From positions 8,458,427 to 8,522,426 of the forward strand of contig OX442315.1 of assembly GCA_949358305.1 (NCBI GenBank): a stretch of DNA of 64,000 nucleotides, in the 5' to 3' direction. Made by a program: the position numbers and the translations under genes. Below the pieces are notes generated by a model, which saw nothing but the letters and a program-made list of their open reading frames with translations, was not told the origin of the DNA and did no database searches. The DNA comes from Strigamia acuminata. Lineage: Eukaryota > Arthropoda > Chilopoda > Geophilomorpha > Linotaeniidae. Below are positions 31,501 through 40,375 of the stretch, one piece after another; positions within the stretch are counted from its first letter, which is position 1, and each line of letters opens with the position of its first letter.

Positions 31501-33135
31501 TAAAGCTGACTCCAAATAAACAAAATGGCGGACCCGCTGGTCCGCGACGCACACACTGGCTTGTTAAAATTCAAAGTGATCTTTATTACAAATTATTACA
31601 TTTAAATATGAGACTGGTCAGCCCTGATTGGCTGACCACAAGGAACAGCCCCCAATTGGCTGTCTACCCCCAAAACGTCTATCGGACATATTCGCGTTTG
31701 TCCGCCCGCCCCCTGGCGACCGTTGTCGCCTGTCGAAATCCCAAACTCCACAATTTGTTATATCGCGATTCGTGGTAAAGAGTTTGGACTGTATTTCACA
31801 ATCAAATCTCACTGCACTCTTAATATAAATTGCTTACTTTATAGTATTCACAGTAACGTTATTTGTTTTAGAGACCAAATTGTTGTTTGAACTGGAGAGT
31901 TGTACACGACATAAGTCTTTTTTGTGGAATGTTAGTAGTTCTGATTGACCTTGGTGCTTATTACAAATCTCATAGAGAGGCGATAGTAATAGTAAGTAAA
32001 GTACAAATAACCCCCACATTCCACGGTCCCGGACCGTACGCTCTCTCCCATAACAGGTTTTTTTAAGGTAGTGGCTACGTTAATGTCCGTCATTAACGTA
32101 TTACTTTAATGGCGCGTTGTAATTGGTTGAAATGTGACCGCTTGGGCACCCAAGGCTGACCAGTGTCACTACCACACATCGCCCAATGGCCCTAAAGTCA
32201 TCGCTCCTTGTGGAGTGGTGTGACCCAGTGTATTCCTACGCATCTGTTCATTCCGCGCTGTTTCATTCCGCACCAGTTCAATTGTGCATGCTCGATTTCC
32301 GCGCGCAGGCAATTTTAGAATTGCCTTAGCGCAGAGTGGTATTTTTTGTTTGTTTAAAGGAACTGCTACATGAAAATTTGTTTTTAATTGAATTTTTTTT
32401 TATTTGCAGCAACCCAAATAAAAAAAGATGATTATGTTGAAGGTGTAAAAATAAACAGTCGATTTCCAACATAACGAAAAGTGTCTTTATTCGTTAGCAC
32501 TTGTTAACTGAACTCGTACTTGAAAAATATTTGAGGTCATACACTGAAAAATATGTCAGCTTGACGTTAATACAAAAAGCGACTTCTGTGGCCACAACAA
32601 TTAAACATATTACATGTTAAACTTGAAGTAAAATAAAAGTTATTTCAAATTTACCAAAGAGCGGTTTAATGAGCCATACAGGTGAGTATGACAGAAAGGT
32701 TATGTTTGACCGACCCCGTCATGTATGGGGCTCTTTCTCTGTGTATGATGGTTGGTTGCCGGTGTGGTGTGCCTTCGCGGCACTGCCAACACGCAGGTAG
32801 ACGGGAGTCTCCAACCCCGAGACAACCTGGTCCTTTGGCATTAATTAAATAAATGATTATTCCAGATTTACTTTTGGCTTACTGTGTACAATTATTTTAT
32901 TCAATTGACAACAATAAGCGTGCCCAATCAGTTTCGATCACCAAGCTCTTCCGGTAAACCACAACCAATTCCGCCACCAAAAACTCTCCTACAAAGTAGT
33001 GGCTCATCAAGCACTGGGCAACCAAATACTGGCTCATCAAGCACTGACCCATCAAAAACTGGGTCCTCAAAGTCATCAAGCACTCGGCCAACAAGCACTG
33101 CAACTAAGAGCAGAGTGGAACAATCATACGGTTGA
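25557..33135 (+). CDS. Small four-TM (tetraspan) protein gene, copy 2, open despite a Gypsy in intron 3
   Basis: Exons are 25557-25628, 25694-25727, 25966-26081, 31872-31991 and 32866-33135. They total 612 nt, giving an uninterrupted 203-residue frame with phases 0, 1, 0, 0. TM1 lies in exon 1 (SLALHLGALLVAIIYI), TM2 in exon 3 (YIILILQLASNVGMIYVL), TM3 in exon 4 (ISLFCGMLVVLIDLGAY). TM4 spans the exon 4/5 junction, and a Ser/Thr/Pro-rich tail with SSSTG-type repeats follows. Donors are GTGAGT, GTAATG, GTATTA (weak) and GTAAGT; acceptors are ATTTCAG- or ATTCCAG-like except intron 1. Intron 3 is 5.8 kb because it holds a MITE and the whole of Gypsy element C on the opposite strand. The frame could still be expressed if that intron is spliced. 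The exon model rests on four-way comparison, not on transcripts. Confidence 0.65.
26116..26264. mobile_element. Tigger/pogo-like MITE in intron 3 of copy 2, left part
   Basis: Begins CAGTCGAAACTCTTC. It is interrupted by Gypsy C after ATTT (26261-26264), and the remainder (31753-31791) ends GAGTTTGGACTG. Uninterrupted relatives at 22631 and 34620 give the empty site. Confidence 0.8.
26265..26527 (-). repeat. Element C 3' LTR
   Basis: A 263-bp LTR reading TGTGGAGTTTGGG...GTTTACA on the reverse strand, with AATAAA on that strand near 26357-26362. It contains four short perfect inverted repeats (26303-26320, 26391-26412, 26420-26438, 26490-26505). Confidence 0.95.
26541..31292 (-). CDS. Element C Gag-Pol polyprotein
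   Basis: This is a 1583-residue single frame. I take the ATG at 31292; the open frame extends 11 codons further without another ATG. The order is an acidic N-terminal region, Gag core, three CCHC knuckles (about residues 327-385: CYKCGEKGH, CFKCHESGH, CFNCSGFGH), protease near 427, reverse transcriptase with YMDDLL near 859, RNase H near 1007, integrase HHCC, then Asp (LDHVG), Asp (TDRGTAF) and Glu (NGQVERMNR). Two sites differ from the usual Gypsy consensus: the protease reads D-T-Q where D-T-G or D-S-G is expected, and RNase H reads H-T-N-A-S where T-D-A-S is expected. There are no stops or frameshifts. Gag and Pol are fused, unlike elements A and B. The ORF ends 13 nt before the LTR. Confidence 0.93.
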   Translation of the reverse strand: MAVAKAIVAKIRRGAFPTEAEWDKLRAKDVQPLLIERNIVPPRLKREMIITLRQAVLAELGLVDEDVNQDEVEEDDKEDDKNDEKDEEKVEDNDPEIEENPPVQAMMNGGFSADQVQEMMKQMMATMLAMQTKPEAPKEPKEVKNAPKLPRFSGDQNELRTTTQWLADVHEYAKEYKWTNATKVTTAAAALDGPAKVWHENSGTTIRKFDAWEAELKKNFPDQRLTYDEKERLIRAPQKNDETAETYLRRKWATCEKLGMTIGDAQEYLLDGLKLKTATAPMYFLQYQHITEIVRTMRSVEARNKVAIVETKAKPSTAKPTGNALIKCYKCGEKGHRKEDCPNELKCFKCHESGHLSNACPNGTKCFNCSGFGHMANTCPEPKKERKQPSKDKLDVKTKKIYKIEAEEMQPEFETMMWVDGKKCSAGIDTQSAVCLISKTFAKRTKIEEPDYEYVIEGFNQDASRYRGRTRCDVESANVKLADVEFYVVDDARMPTEVWIGKPFLKHPTITMQSDGGYVTFRPREGMQDEAGITRIEPKITAAKPRALVIDENKVVPAHSISLVTVRAKNQSDGLFYVENERAVTDRLEVPEGLIEVKNERAIMPIINDGPEEVRVTRGRKLGHVEITEEEPSLHQVQVKKVATTEASPRMRITADEINLGKSVTPEETEIVLTMINDEFRDCFATSLEEVGCFPDLKMEIEVTTTRPTNLRRYQYSAAQQKEIDKMVAELEGAGFVTRSKSPFNSPIVMVRKKTGEWRICIDFRSLNEITVKEHFPCPRMDELLDGTHEWRVFLVFDLASGYYQIELTAGAQEKTAFSTMNGKYQFVRMPFGLINAPFVFNRVMELAFGHLPYEVLRRYMDDLLSGAKTNAELIEKMRKILIEVRRSKLTLKLSKCHFLCEEVQFLGLRLTKDGLRPGFEKTSAIKNFARPKDIRGVRSFLGLCGYFRRFIAGYATKTRALTKLTRKNETFVWTTECEAAFQGLIGELIAEPVLKIYDNTRPCEVHTNASQDGIGAVLMQRGEGNDLHPIIYASRTTTECEKRYHSTELELMAVVWAVLKFRMYLYGSEFTVVTDCEAVRYGLKKRELTPRIGRWVLALSEYNFKAIHRPGLLMGHVDALSRNAEPASSEETEMERRFKVNQIKFTEGDWLVAAQESDPECKELKYALLVEDKSLLDERMQHKVRGYKIKKGHVYFELTVNGRRRDVLYLPKMMRRQITSEVHDGHAHPGVDATIEAIRKRFWFPRMRSYVKASVGTCIECLMRKEPGGKRAGELNIIERQRVPFHTVHLDHVGLFPKSGIGYRHILVAVCNFSKLVFLMPVKSTNATTTCKEIRKLCARMWIPTRIITDRGTAFTNALFTEMCTELEIRHVLTSTENPRANGQVERMNRTIVPMLASQTTKDDGSDWSKGIDKVEIAINSRINQSTKKTPLEVLYGFQPRTIIEPRLAAIVVEENDGDGTEIEDIRNEAYETMTENQIKQKKAFDRHRGPSRTYEVGDVVVVRRKAIAIQGKAGKLSNLYRGPLRVSRRISSTVYEVTSLENPPQYKTTAPIDQMKKWTFEDDAASGAEDELTGVGGDADI
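31490..31752 (-). repeat. Element C 5' LTR
   Basis: A second copy of 26265-26527 with no difference noticed. On its right it is followed by ATTT and the rest of the interrupted MITE. Confidence 0.95.
31992..32865. other. Intron 4 of tetraspan copy 2: dispersed repeat sequence
   Basis: This holds a segment (about 32066-32230, with CATTAACGTATTACTTTAAT) that recurs at 35317-35450 and, inverted, near 39220-39320. At 32397-32410 is an acceptor-like TTTTTATTTGCAG followed by CAACCCAAATAA, also present in copies 1 and 3. If used as an exon it would end the protein at Q-P-K. No other coding signal is seen. Confidence 0.45.
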
Positions 33136-33198
33136 GTTTTTTTACACTATACCTCCAGCATCTCGACCGTTTTTAGGTCTCAGTTTTACGAAAAAGCG

Positions 33199-33367
33199 CC
33201 TCATTATAACGAATCGCAAAAAACCCAAGAAATCGCTTCGTTATAACAAAAGATCATAATTTTTTAACATGGTGTTCTATGGCCAACCAACCAACCAAGC
33301 TATTTCTAACTATTCGTTGTAATGAGAATTTCGTTATATCGCGATTCGTTATAACAAGGTTCGACTG
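33199..33367. mobile_element. Tigger/pogo-like MITE, left end truncated
   Basis: Same family as 25042-25225, ending GGTTCGACTG. The first few bases and one internal segment are missing. Confidence 0.75.
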
Positions 33368-33475
33368 TAATGCAAGTAAAAAAAATTTTAAAAAATAATT
33401 TGAATGACAATTTTATGTAAACATACTAAAATTGAACTAAAATTAGAAAAAAATTCAAAATTACACAATTATTTG

Positions 33476-33957
33476 TGAAAACTAATGTTTTATTAAAATA
33501 TTTGATTTTGATTGATTGTTGAATTTTATATTAAATTGGTGTTGGGAATATTTGGATTTTGTTATAATCTGTTTTTAATTGTCTTCTGCGAAATTTTGAA
33601 GGAAAAACCCGAGTCTTTGTTGTCTTTTAAGTTACACCAGATGTGGTGACGTTTTTGTATAGTTTTGGGTCTGTGACCTTTTCAACTTTTGTTCTCATTT
33701 TCTGAGAACTAATTACTATGTGTATTTTTGTTCTTGTTTCCAAGAACTAATTATTTTTGTGCATTTAACATCGTTTTCCAACGAGAATAAACAGTACAAC
33801 ATTTTCACTTTACCCAAGCAGGACTGCTCTTGTTGAGCAGTTAGAATTTATTTTGTATTCACACACTGAAAAAGAACTTAGAGATTTCCGAAACCTGAAC
33901 CAACTGAATTTGCATCAAAAAGAGAACTTTCAACATTTACAAAACTGGGATTTTCAC
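33476..33957. mobile_element. 482-bp insertion with 8-bp target duplication
   Basis: Flanked by ATTATTTG on both sides (33468-33475, 33958-33965). Tetraspan copies 1 and 2 show the empty site. The ends are weakly inverted (GTGAAAA / TTTTCAC if the G of the duplication is counted). An 8-bp duplication suggests a hAT-type nonautonomous element. It has no coding sequence. Confidence 0.6.
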
Positions 33958-34104
33958 ATTATTTGCTTTAGTTCTGCAATTCGACGCAGATGTTAGCTTT
34001 ATGAACAGCTATTGCCATCCGGCGACAGTTTCTCGTCTTTCCCAAACGCATTAAATAATTGATCTAGATTTTGCGCAAACAGAATTTTGCAACAAACATT
34101 GCAA

Positions 34105-34128
34105 GATGGCACAGTTGACGGAGAACTA
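34105..34128 (+). promoter_or_regulatory. uORF MAQLTEN upstream of tetraspan copy 3
   Basis: The 7-codon uORF with two residue changes relative to copies 1, 2 and 4. Length and position are kept. Confidence 0.5.
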
Positions 34129-34154
34129 AAAACTGCCTCAAATTAATTCAGCTG

Positions 34155-34993
34155 ATGTGTCAACTGCGCTCTTTTTGTAACTGCGCCCTACGTTTCGCAG
34201 CTCTAGTAGTTGCAATTATTTACATAGTGAGTACTTGCACTAAAACACTTTATTCAACCCCCTAAAATCGCCATTATTTTCATGTTCAAAGGTGGGTACA
34301 ATCGACATGGTCCACCATACGTCAGGTAATGTTTTCACGAAGTGGGAAAAGCTCAAATTTTGCAGGTACGGGCTTTCCTGCAAAGCAAGGTTCCGTCATT
34401 TTGTTTCTTTTGCTACCAATTTTTTTTTAATATTTAATATTTATTTCATTCTATTATTTTATTATTTTATTTTATTTTTTTATCCAATTACCCAGTTTCC
34501 GCAGCAGAACTACGAGAAAGCTTAAAAGCACATCATGTCATAATTATCATTTTACAACTAGCGTCTAATGTTGGTACGATCTACGTTTTATTACGGGTAT
34601 TATTAAAACAAATGTTTTACAGTCGAAACTCTTCATAACGAATCGCAAAGGACCCAAAAAATGGATTCGTTATATCGAAATTTTTTAACATGGTGTTCTA
34701 TGGCCAGCCAATCAAACCGGCTATTTGTAGGTATTTGTTGTATCGATAAGTTGTTATATCGCGATTCGTGATAGAGAGTTTCGACTATATTTCACAATCA
34801 AACCTCACTGCACTCTTAATATAAATTGCTTACCTTATAGTAATCACAGTAACGCTCTTAGTTTCAGAGACCAAAAAGTGGTTGTTTGATCTGGATAAGT
34901 ATACAAACCATAAGTAATATTTATCTACTGATAGTAATTCTGATTAATCGTGTTGCTGATTACAATTCCAATAAAGATGCGATAATCTTAATA
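34155..34993 (+). pseudogene. Small four-TM (tetraspan) protein gene, copy 3, lacks terminal exon
   Basis: Exon 1 is 34155-34226, exon 2 is 34292-34325 and exon 4 is 34868-34993 (42 codons, open). The usual exon 3 acceptor is lost: CAG reads CAT and a T-rich expansion follows. The next AG, at 34494-34495, would start exon 3 at 34496 (to 34596). It keeps the frame because the exon 2 G replaces the lost G of the GTT codon. That gives 111 open codons over four exons. No exon 5 (IYFWLTVY-type) is found before the strand switch to copy 4, so the gene is truncated at its 3' end unless the alternative acceptor near 36044 (CAACCCAAATAA) is used. Introns are short except for a MITE in intron 3. Confidence 0.55.
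34620..34787. mobile_element. Tigger/pogo-like MITE in intron 3 of tetraspan copy 3
   Basis: Begins CAGTCGAAACTCTTC and ends GAGTTTCGACTA. It has the same insertion point as in copies 1 and 2. Confidence 0.8.
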
Positions 34994-35042
34994 GTAAGTA
35001 AACTACAAATAACCCCCACATTCTACAGTCCCGGACCGTACG

Positions 35043-35283
35043 CAGGGCCGTTTCGACCTATGAGGCAAAGAGGCGGCCGCCTCAGGCGGCACACTGACAG
35101 GGGCGGCAATTCTGGCCAAAAAAAAAAAAAAAAAAAAAAAAATTATTTTTTTTTTTATTTTCAAAAAATATTTTCGGACTTATTCAGAAGTAGGTTTTTT
35201 TTTTTTTTTTTTTTTTGGGGGGGGGGGCGGGGCGGCATTTTTAATGCTCGCCTCACCACAGATATTTACTAGGAACGGCCCTG
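35043..35283. mobile_element. hAT-type MITE
   Basis: A 241-bp element with ends CAGGGCCGTT and AACGGCCCTG, flanked by an exact 8-bp duplication ACCGTACG (35035-35042, 35284-35291). The interior holds long A, T and G homopolymers between two GGCGGC-rich arms. Ends and duplication length are typical of hAT. Confidence 0.9.
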
Positions 35284-35291
35284 ACCGTACG

Positions 35292-36301
35292 CTCTCTCCC
35301 ATAACAGGTCTTTTTAAGGTAGCGGCTACGTTAATGTCCGATATTAACGTATTACTTTAATGGCGCGTTGTGACTGGTTGAGATGTGGCCACACACCGCC
35401 AAATGGCCCTAAGGTCATCTCTCCTTGTGGAGTGGTGTGACCAAGTGTAGAGAAGGAGGGAGCTGAGTAGTGTGGGGAGTAGAGAGAAGCGTGGCCGAAC
35501 GAGAAGCATATAAGGTTCTGTCATCAGAGATTAAAATAGCGGTTCTGGTCTGGCTTTAGCACTATTAGAACACATTATGACGTCACAAAGTGCTCCTAAT
35601 AAAGATTTTGCACTATTTTTAACAGATTTATCTATTATTTTATTAGTTTCACAGAATTTTTTTTCAACAAAAACAAAGACCTAACAATACGCAAAACAAT
35701 ACCGTAATCACAATAATTAACCAATCACAGAAAACTCCCTGAGGACGGATCCTTATATACTTCTCGTTCGATCTTAGAGAGAAGAGCGCTGGGGCTCAAC
35801 CGAGACAGGGGTTACGATAACTGGCGCGGAATGAATAGGTGCGGAATAAAATTCTGCGCTTATTCATATGCATCTGTTCATTCCGTGCTCTTTAATTCCG
35901 CCCCATTTCATTTCGCACCAGTTCAATTGTGCATGCTTGATTTAGATTTTAGAATTGCCTGAGCGAAGAGTGGTATTTTTTTTTTTTGTTTTAAGGAACT
36001 GCTACATGAAAATTGGTTTTTACTTGAATTTTCTTTATTTGCAGCAACCCAAATAAAAAAAGATGATTATGTTGAAAGTGTAAAAATAAACAGTCGATTT
36101 TCAACATAACGAAAAGTGTCTTTATTCGTTAGCACTTGTTAACTGAACTCGTACTTGAAAAATATTAGAGGTCATACACTGAAAAATCCGTCAGCTTGAC
36201 GTTTTACTACAAAAAGCAACCTCTGTAGTCAAAACAATTAACCATATTACATAATACAAACATGCATCATTCAAATTTGTCTACATAATTCCCCAATTTT
36301 T
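35292..36301. other. Noncoding repeats with a long inverted pair
   Basis: 35317-35450 repeats the segment at 32066-32230. At 35450-35820 there is an insertion, absent from copy 2, with inverted arms 35496-35515 and 35751-35770 (CGAACGAGAAGCATATAAGG, one mismatch). A palindromic TGACGTCA lies near 35579. At 36030-36044 is an acceptor-like TTTATTTGCAG before CAACCCAAATAA. Around 36250-36295 is a Copia LTR fragment matching the one near 23370. There is no gene. Confidence 0.5.
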
Positions 36302-37240
36302 TTACTTATTTATTTATTTATTTATTTCTTTGTTCGCACTCCAATGGGTAACGAAGAGGTTACAAGTAAAAACAGACATTATTGCACAATTAACAAATGA
36401 CGATGGAGGGGACGATGGAAATGACGGCAGTGAGATAAACATCTAGCGAATGTACAGTCAAAGACGGAAGAAGAAAGCTCGAGCGAGAAATCATTCCAGG
36501 ACGAAAAACATCGATGTGGGAACGATTTCGCCAAATAAGTAGAGATACGCATGACACGTTCGAATTTATTGTTATATCAAGAAACAATTAATTATTGAAG
36601 CATTTTGTAGAAATATCAATTAAGTTAATTAGCAACGATGTGTGGTTTAAGATAATACGATATAACGAGCTGATGTAACAATAGGTGCATGACGATCGAT
36701 CGAAATTATAAAATAATAAAATGTAGCAATAACTTCTACAACGAACGAACAAAAACCTTGCAAAATTAATGTCGAAGAGACATTTGTATGAATGAGATCA
36801 ATTGTAAATAAACACGACGATAAATTGTGCAGTAAAGGCGGTTTTTAATTCACCGAGAATCTAACATTTATGACGACGAGTGGTGCGAACCCCCGCATCA
36901 GGATGGTATAGGTCAGCGATGAAATGCGCAGGGTGGTCAGGGTTACGAAGAGCATCGCCCAACGACGAAAGATCGAATAGAAGCAACAGATTCAACAAGG
37001 ACAAGATCTTGTGTTTGTTGCAATACGGAGTAATGTGGGCACTTGGGGGAATCTTAAACGCGATCCGTAGGACCAGATTATATGCCGTAACAAGGGGGAT
37101 CTTAAATCGGTGAGAGGACGAATTCCAAATCGGGGAAGCATACGTGATTTTAGAGTAAATCTTGGCTCGAATGTAATTAGACATTTCGGGACGAGATAAC
37201 ACTCGACGGAGTTTATTAACAATGAAGCCAGAGCGGGATA
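36302..37240 (-). pseudogene. Non-LTR retrotransposon (LINE) 3' end
   Basis: The reverse strand encodes the C-terminal part of a Jockey/CR1-like ORF2: KLRRVLSRPEMSNYIRAKIY, ITYASPIWNSSSHRFK, then LSLLNLLLLFDLSSLGDALR and a basic end (36861-37202 and a little upstream). A 3' UTR of about 540 bp follows and finishes in an (AAAT)n-type tail at 36302-36329. The element is 5'-truncated, as is usual for LINEs. It lies inside the second Copia remnant. Confidence 0.75.
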
Positions 37241-37406
37241 GAAATTAAAAAGGTGAGAGATGTATGGGGGCGAAAGTTAGACACTAGCGGTGTGAGCGAT
37301 CGCTCCCCCTAGCGGTCAGTCTTGACCGGGACTGGCTCTACCTGTTATTCTTGGCCAGGATTGGCACTTTCTGTAATGTTTGACGAATAAATCAGTCTTG
37401 TCAGCT

Positions 37407-37771
37407 TTGTCCTCATTTTTTGCGTTACTCCTTTGGTTAGTGTTATTGCAGCTGAGTTGTCATTAAAAATTGTTTCTTTCTCCATTTTTCGAGATGGATC
37501 CAATTCTGCTAACAACTCTTTCGTCCACATCATATTACTAAGCGCTTTCGATTGACGACATTGCTACATACCGCTGTTTTGTACTCCTCTATTTTAATGG
37601 AGCTGTGCCGTCCATTATCATGTATTCACGGTAGGATTTTGCATCATCTGTCACATTCCATGATGCATCCGCGTAACTGTGGAGATTTCCTTTTTCTCTG
37701 CGAAAAGTGAGACCATACTCATGGGTGGAAGAAAAATCTGTTTCCCTCAAATATTTCCTGAGCAATTGCAT
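37407..37771 (-). pseudogene. Ty1/Copia remnant, second copy
   Basis: Reverse-strand frames matching the remnant at 23419-24098: EYGLTFRREKGNLHSYADAS, then MMWTKELLAELDPSRKMEKE and NDNSAAITLTKG. The frame is broken between them, and the last part of RNase H is replaced at 37406 by inserted LINE and other sequence. Confidence 0.75.
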
Positions 37772-38529
37772 CTAGGCCAACTTTGATAAAGCGATCGTAT
37801 AGGAAGGTGGGTGAGAAAAATTAAATGATGTCATCAAATTTGACCTTGAAGACCATTTCCAAGGTCATTAACTTGCTAACTTCTAAACCAATCAGGTTAG
37901 AGCAAAATTTTCGATTACGAAAGTTGTAGAGAACCATCTAATTAGTCTAGAACTGTTCTTAAAAAATTATCTCTTACTGAAAAGTTTTGAGATAAAAAGG
38001 TTTGAAATGTTAGTCTACTCAGCGTAGAGAGCAGCCACAGCAAAAATAGGGCAGTCGACACATAATGAAATTAATTTATTTAATATCAGTTGTTGTTATT
38101 GGTTGAATTAATTTCAGAGACTTTTTAATTTTTCATCGGCTGTGCCATCTTGCAATGTTTGTTGCGAGATTCTATTTGCGCAAATGCTAGGTTAATTGTT
38201 CAGACGGTTTGGAAAAGGCAAGAAACTGTCACCAGATGTCGATAGCTATACGTACAGCTAACAGCAGCTTGGAGTTGTGGAATTGAAGCAAATTATATTG
38301 TACTTTTGATTTTTTTCCTGATTTCAGTTAATTTGTTAAAAAGTGTGGTATTGTAGTAAAACAGCGTTGCAGAAAAGCACATGGGTGTAGAGGGACGTGT
38401 GGGTGAGTTTTATTGTACACAAGAATATTGGTGGGTGAGTTGATCTAAGGGTAAAAGTTTGACAGTTTTACACTCAGCGTTTACATAACATCGAAACAAT
38501 GGTACTGTACTTTTGGATTTTTTTCAATT
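37772..38529. other. Noncoding, junction between forward and inverted tetraspan units
   Basis: Around 38040-38290 a diverged, inverted piece of the tetraspan 5' region is recognisable (CATCTTGCAATGTTTGTTGC, then the TATCAGTTGTTGTT motif). This implies rearrangement where the forward and reverse units meet. I see no open coding sequence. Confidence 0.4.
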
Positions 38530-38628
38530 TCAGTTCAATATTGATCTTGAACTTCTCGGTCTGTTCCGATTTTCTTTCTCTTTGCGTTCAACATAATACT
38601 TGTACACTGTAATAAGCCACCAGTTAAT
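38530..38628 (-). CDS. Alternative terminal exon 5b of tetraspan copy 4
   Basis: After an acceptor TTATTCCAG on the reverse strand, the frame INWWLITVYKYYVERKEKEN continues to 32 codons plus a stop. The start parallels exon 5 (IYWWLTVYSYF), but the tail is short and basic rather than Ser/Pro-rich. Phase 0 fits exon 4. Splicing to it would give a 149-residue protein. It may be a mutually exclusive terminal exon or a decayed duplicate. Confidence 0.5.
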   Translation of the reverse strand: MNWWLITVYKYYVERKEKENRNRPRSSRSILN

Positions 38629-38772
38629 CTGGAATAATGATTTTATTATTTAATTAATACCGAAATGTCAATGTGGTTTTAAAAATTTAAAAAAAAAAAT
38701 TATTTTGTATTTCTTTTACGTTATTTTCAAAAATTTCTTCCATTCCTTTACGACTAATTGTGTGTGTAATAC

Positions 38773-40293
38773 TCAACCATGTGATTGTTTCATTCTGTTC
38801 TTAGTCGTAGTGGTTGTTGGCTGGACGCTTGGTGGTTGAATGCTCGGTGACTTTGAGGACCCACTTTTTGATGGGTCAGTGCTTGATGAGCCAGTATTTG
38901 GTCGCCCAGTGCTTGATGAGTCAGCCCTTTGTAGGCCAGGTTTTGGTGACGGAATATGTTTTGGCGTAGGGGGTGAAGATCGAAACGGACTAGGTGTACT
39001 TATTGTTGTCAATTGAATAAAATAACTGTACACAGTAAGCCACCAGTAAATCTGGAATAATAATTTATTTAATTAATACCAAAGTGTCAGGCCTCTACTA
39101 GTATTTAGTTTTAAAATCTGTAATCATTACCGTGAGGAGTGTAGATATAACGTATGTGATAACATGATACATACCACTGTTTAATCCCTGTAAAATAGTA
39201 AAATTGAATCATTGAGAGTCCATGTTATTAGGGCCATTGGGCTGTGTGTGGTAGTGACGCTGGTCACCCTTGGGTGGCCAAGTGGTCACATCTCAACCAA
39301 TCACAACGCGCCATAAGGGTAAAATGTGTCGTTTTGGTATAAGGCATTACGGATTTATGGACAATTTCAGGTCAATTAGCATAATTAATTAAATAAATGT
39401 CCAATGACTTAAAATTTTACCTGAGTTAAAGTTCAGTATGATATAGACAAAATCACAAATTTTCAGCAAAAAAATAAATAGGAAAAAAAATTTTCCTATT
39501 CAAGAAAGAGCTTGTCCATAAATCCGTATATAGCCTTATGCCTTATTTGTAATTTACTTACTATTACTTCGGCTATCGCATCTTTATTGGATTTGAAATT
39601 TGTACCAAGGTTAAGCAGAATTACTACCAGTCCACAAATAGCACTTAAGGTTTGTGCAACTAACCAGATCAAACAACCACAATTTGATCTCTGAAACAAA
39701 TAGCGTTACTGTGATTACTGTGATTACTATAAAGTAGCAATTTATATTAAGAGTACAGTAAGATATAATTGTAAGATAGACAACATTTTTGTTGCTCGTT
39801 TTTCTAATACCCGTAATACAGCGTAGACCAAACCAATAACAGACACTATCTGTAGAATGAGAATTATGACATGAAGCGCTTTTATTTCTGCCGGGGGAAC
39901 TGGGTCAGTGGATGAAAAAAGACCTGAAATGAATATTAAATATTAAAAAAAAAATGGTAGCAAAAAAAAGAAAATAGCAGAGGTAACAGTGACGGAACCT
40001 TGCTTTGCAGGAAAGCTCATACCTGCATGGACCCAAATGGTTATATTTGTTTGGCCCAAACTCAACGTTATTTGGTGGGGCCCAAAAAATGTTTTCGGAA
40101 AGATTTGTGATAACTTACCTGAAACAAGGATGGCTGTGTTTATTGCACCTATCTTTGCACATGAAAATAATCACGATTTTAGGGTGTTGAATAAAGTGTT
40201 TTTAGGTTAGATACTCACTGTGGAAATAATTGCAACTACTAGAGCTCCGAAGCGTAGGGAGCAGCAGCAGCAAAAAGAGCTCAGTCGACACAT
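38773..40293 (-). CDS. Small four-TM (tetraspan) protein gene, copy 4, intact
   Basis: Reverse-strand exons are 40293-40219, 40152-40119, 39923-39811, 39690-39562 and 39051-38773. They total 630 nt, or 209 residues plus a stop. Donors are GTGAGT, GTAAGT, GTATTA (weak) and GTAAGT; introns are 66, 195, 120 and 510 bp. Exon 1 gives MCRLSSFCCCCSLRFGALVV (TM1). Exon 3 carries TM2 (VIILILQIVSVIGLVYAV) and exon 4 TM3 (ICGLVVILLNLG). The exon 4/5 junction forms TM4 (IYWWLTVYSYF). Exon 5 adds a Ser/Thr/Pro tail with repeated SSSTG/SSSTDPS units. The Cys-rich start followed by LRFGAL, four hydrophobic segments and a YxWL.VY motif recall small arthropod tetraspan proteins (DUF4728-like), but that is from memory. 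The role is unknown; plasma or endosomal membrane is likely. No MITE lies in intron 3. Confidence 0.72.
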
Positions 40294-40351
40294 AATGAAA
40301 TTAATTCAGTTAATATCAGTTGTTATTAGCTGAATTAATTTGAGTTTGTTT

Positions 40352-40375
40352 TCAGTTCTTCGTCGTCTGTGCCAT
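40352..40375 (-). promoter_or_regulatory. uORF MAQTTKN upstream of tetraspan copy 4
   Basis: Identical in peptide to copies 1 and 2 and ends in TGA, 58 nt upstream of the exon 1 ATG on the reverse strand. Confidence 0.55.

Larger units (their letters stand above)
26265..31752 (-). mobile_element. Ty3/Gypsy LTR retrotransposon, element C
   Basis: A 5.5-kb element on the reverse strand with 263-bp LTRs that look identical and a 4-bp duplication ATTT (26261-26264, 31753-31756). It has one long Gag-Pol ORF. After the 5' LTR (right end) the reverse strand reads TCAGAAGTGGGA, which resembles a tRNA-Leu-type primer site. No convincing polypurine tract precedes the left LTR. Confidence 0.95.

Noticed and set aside
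37260-37406. Possible small solo LTR (TGTATGGGGG...CTTGTCA with AATAAA)
   Set aside because: TG..CA ends, but no target duplication and no second copy in the window; it may be LINE or unrelated repeat sequence.
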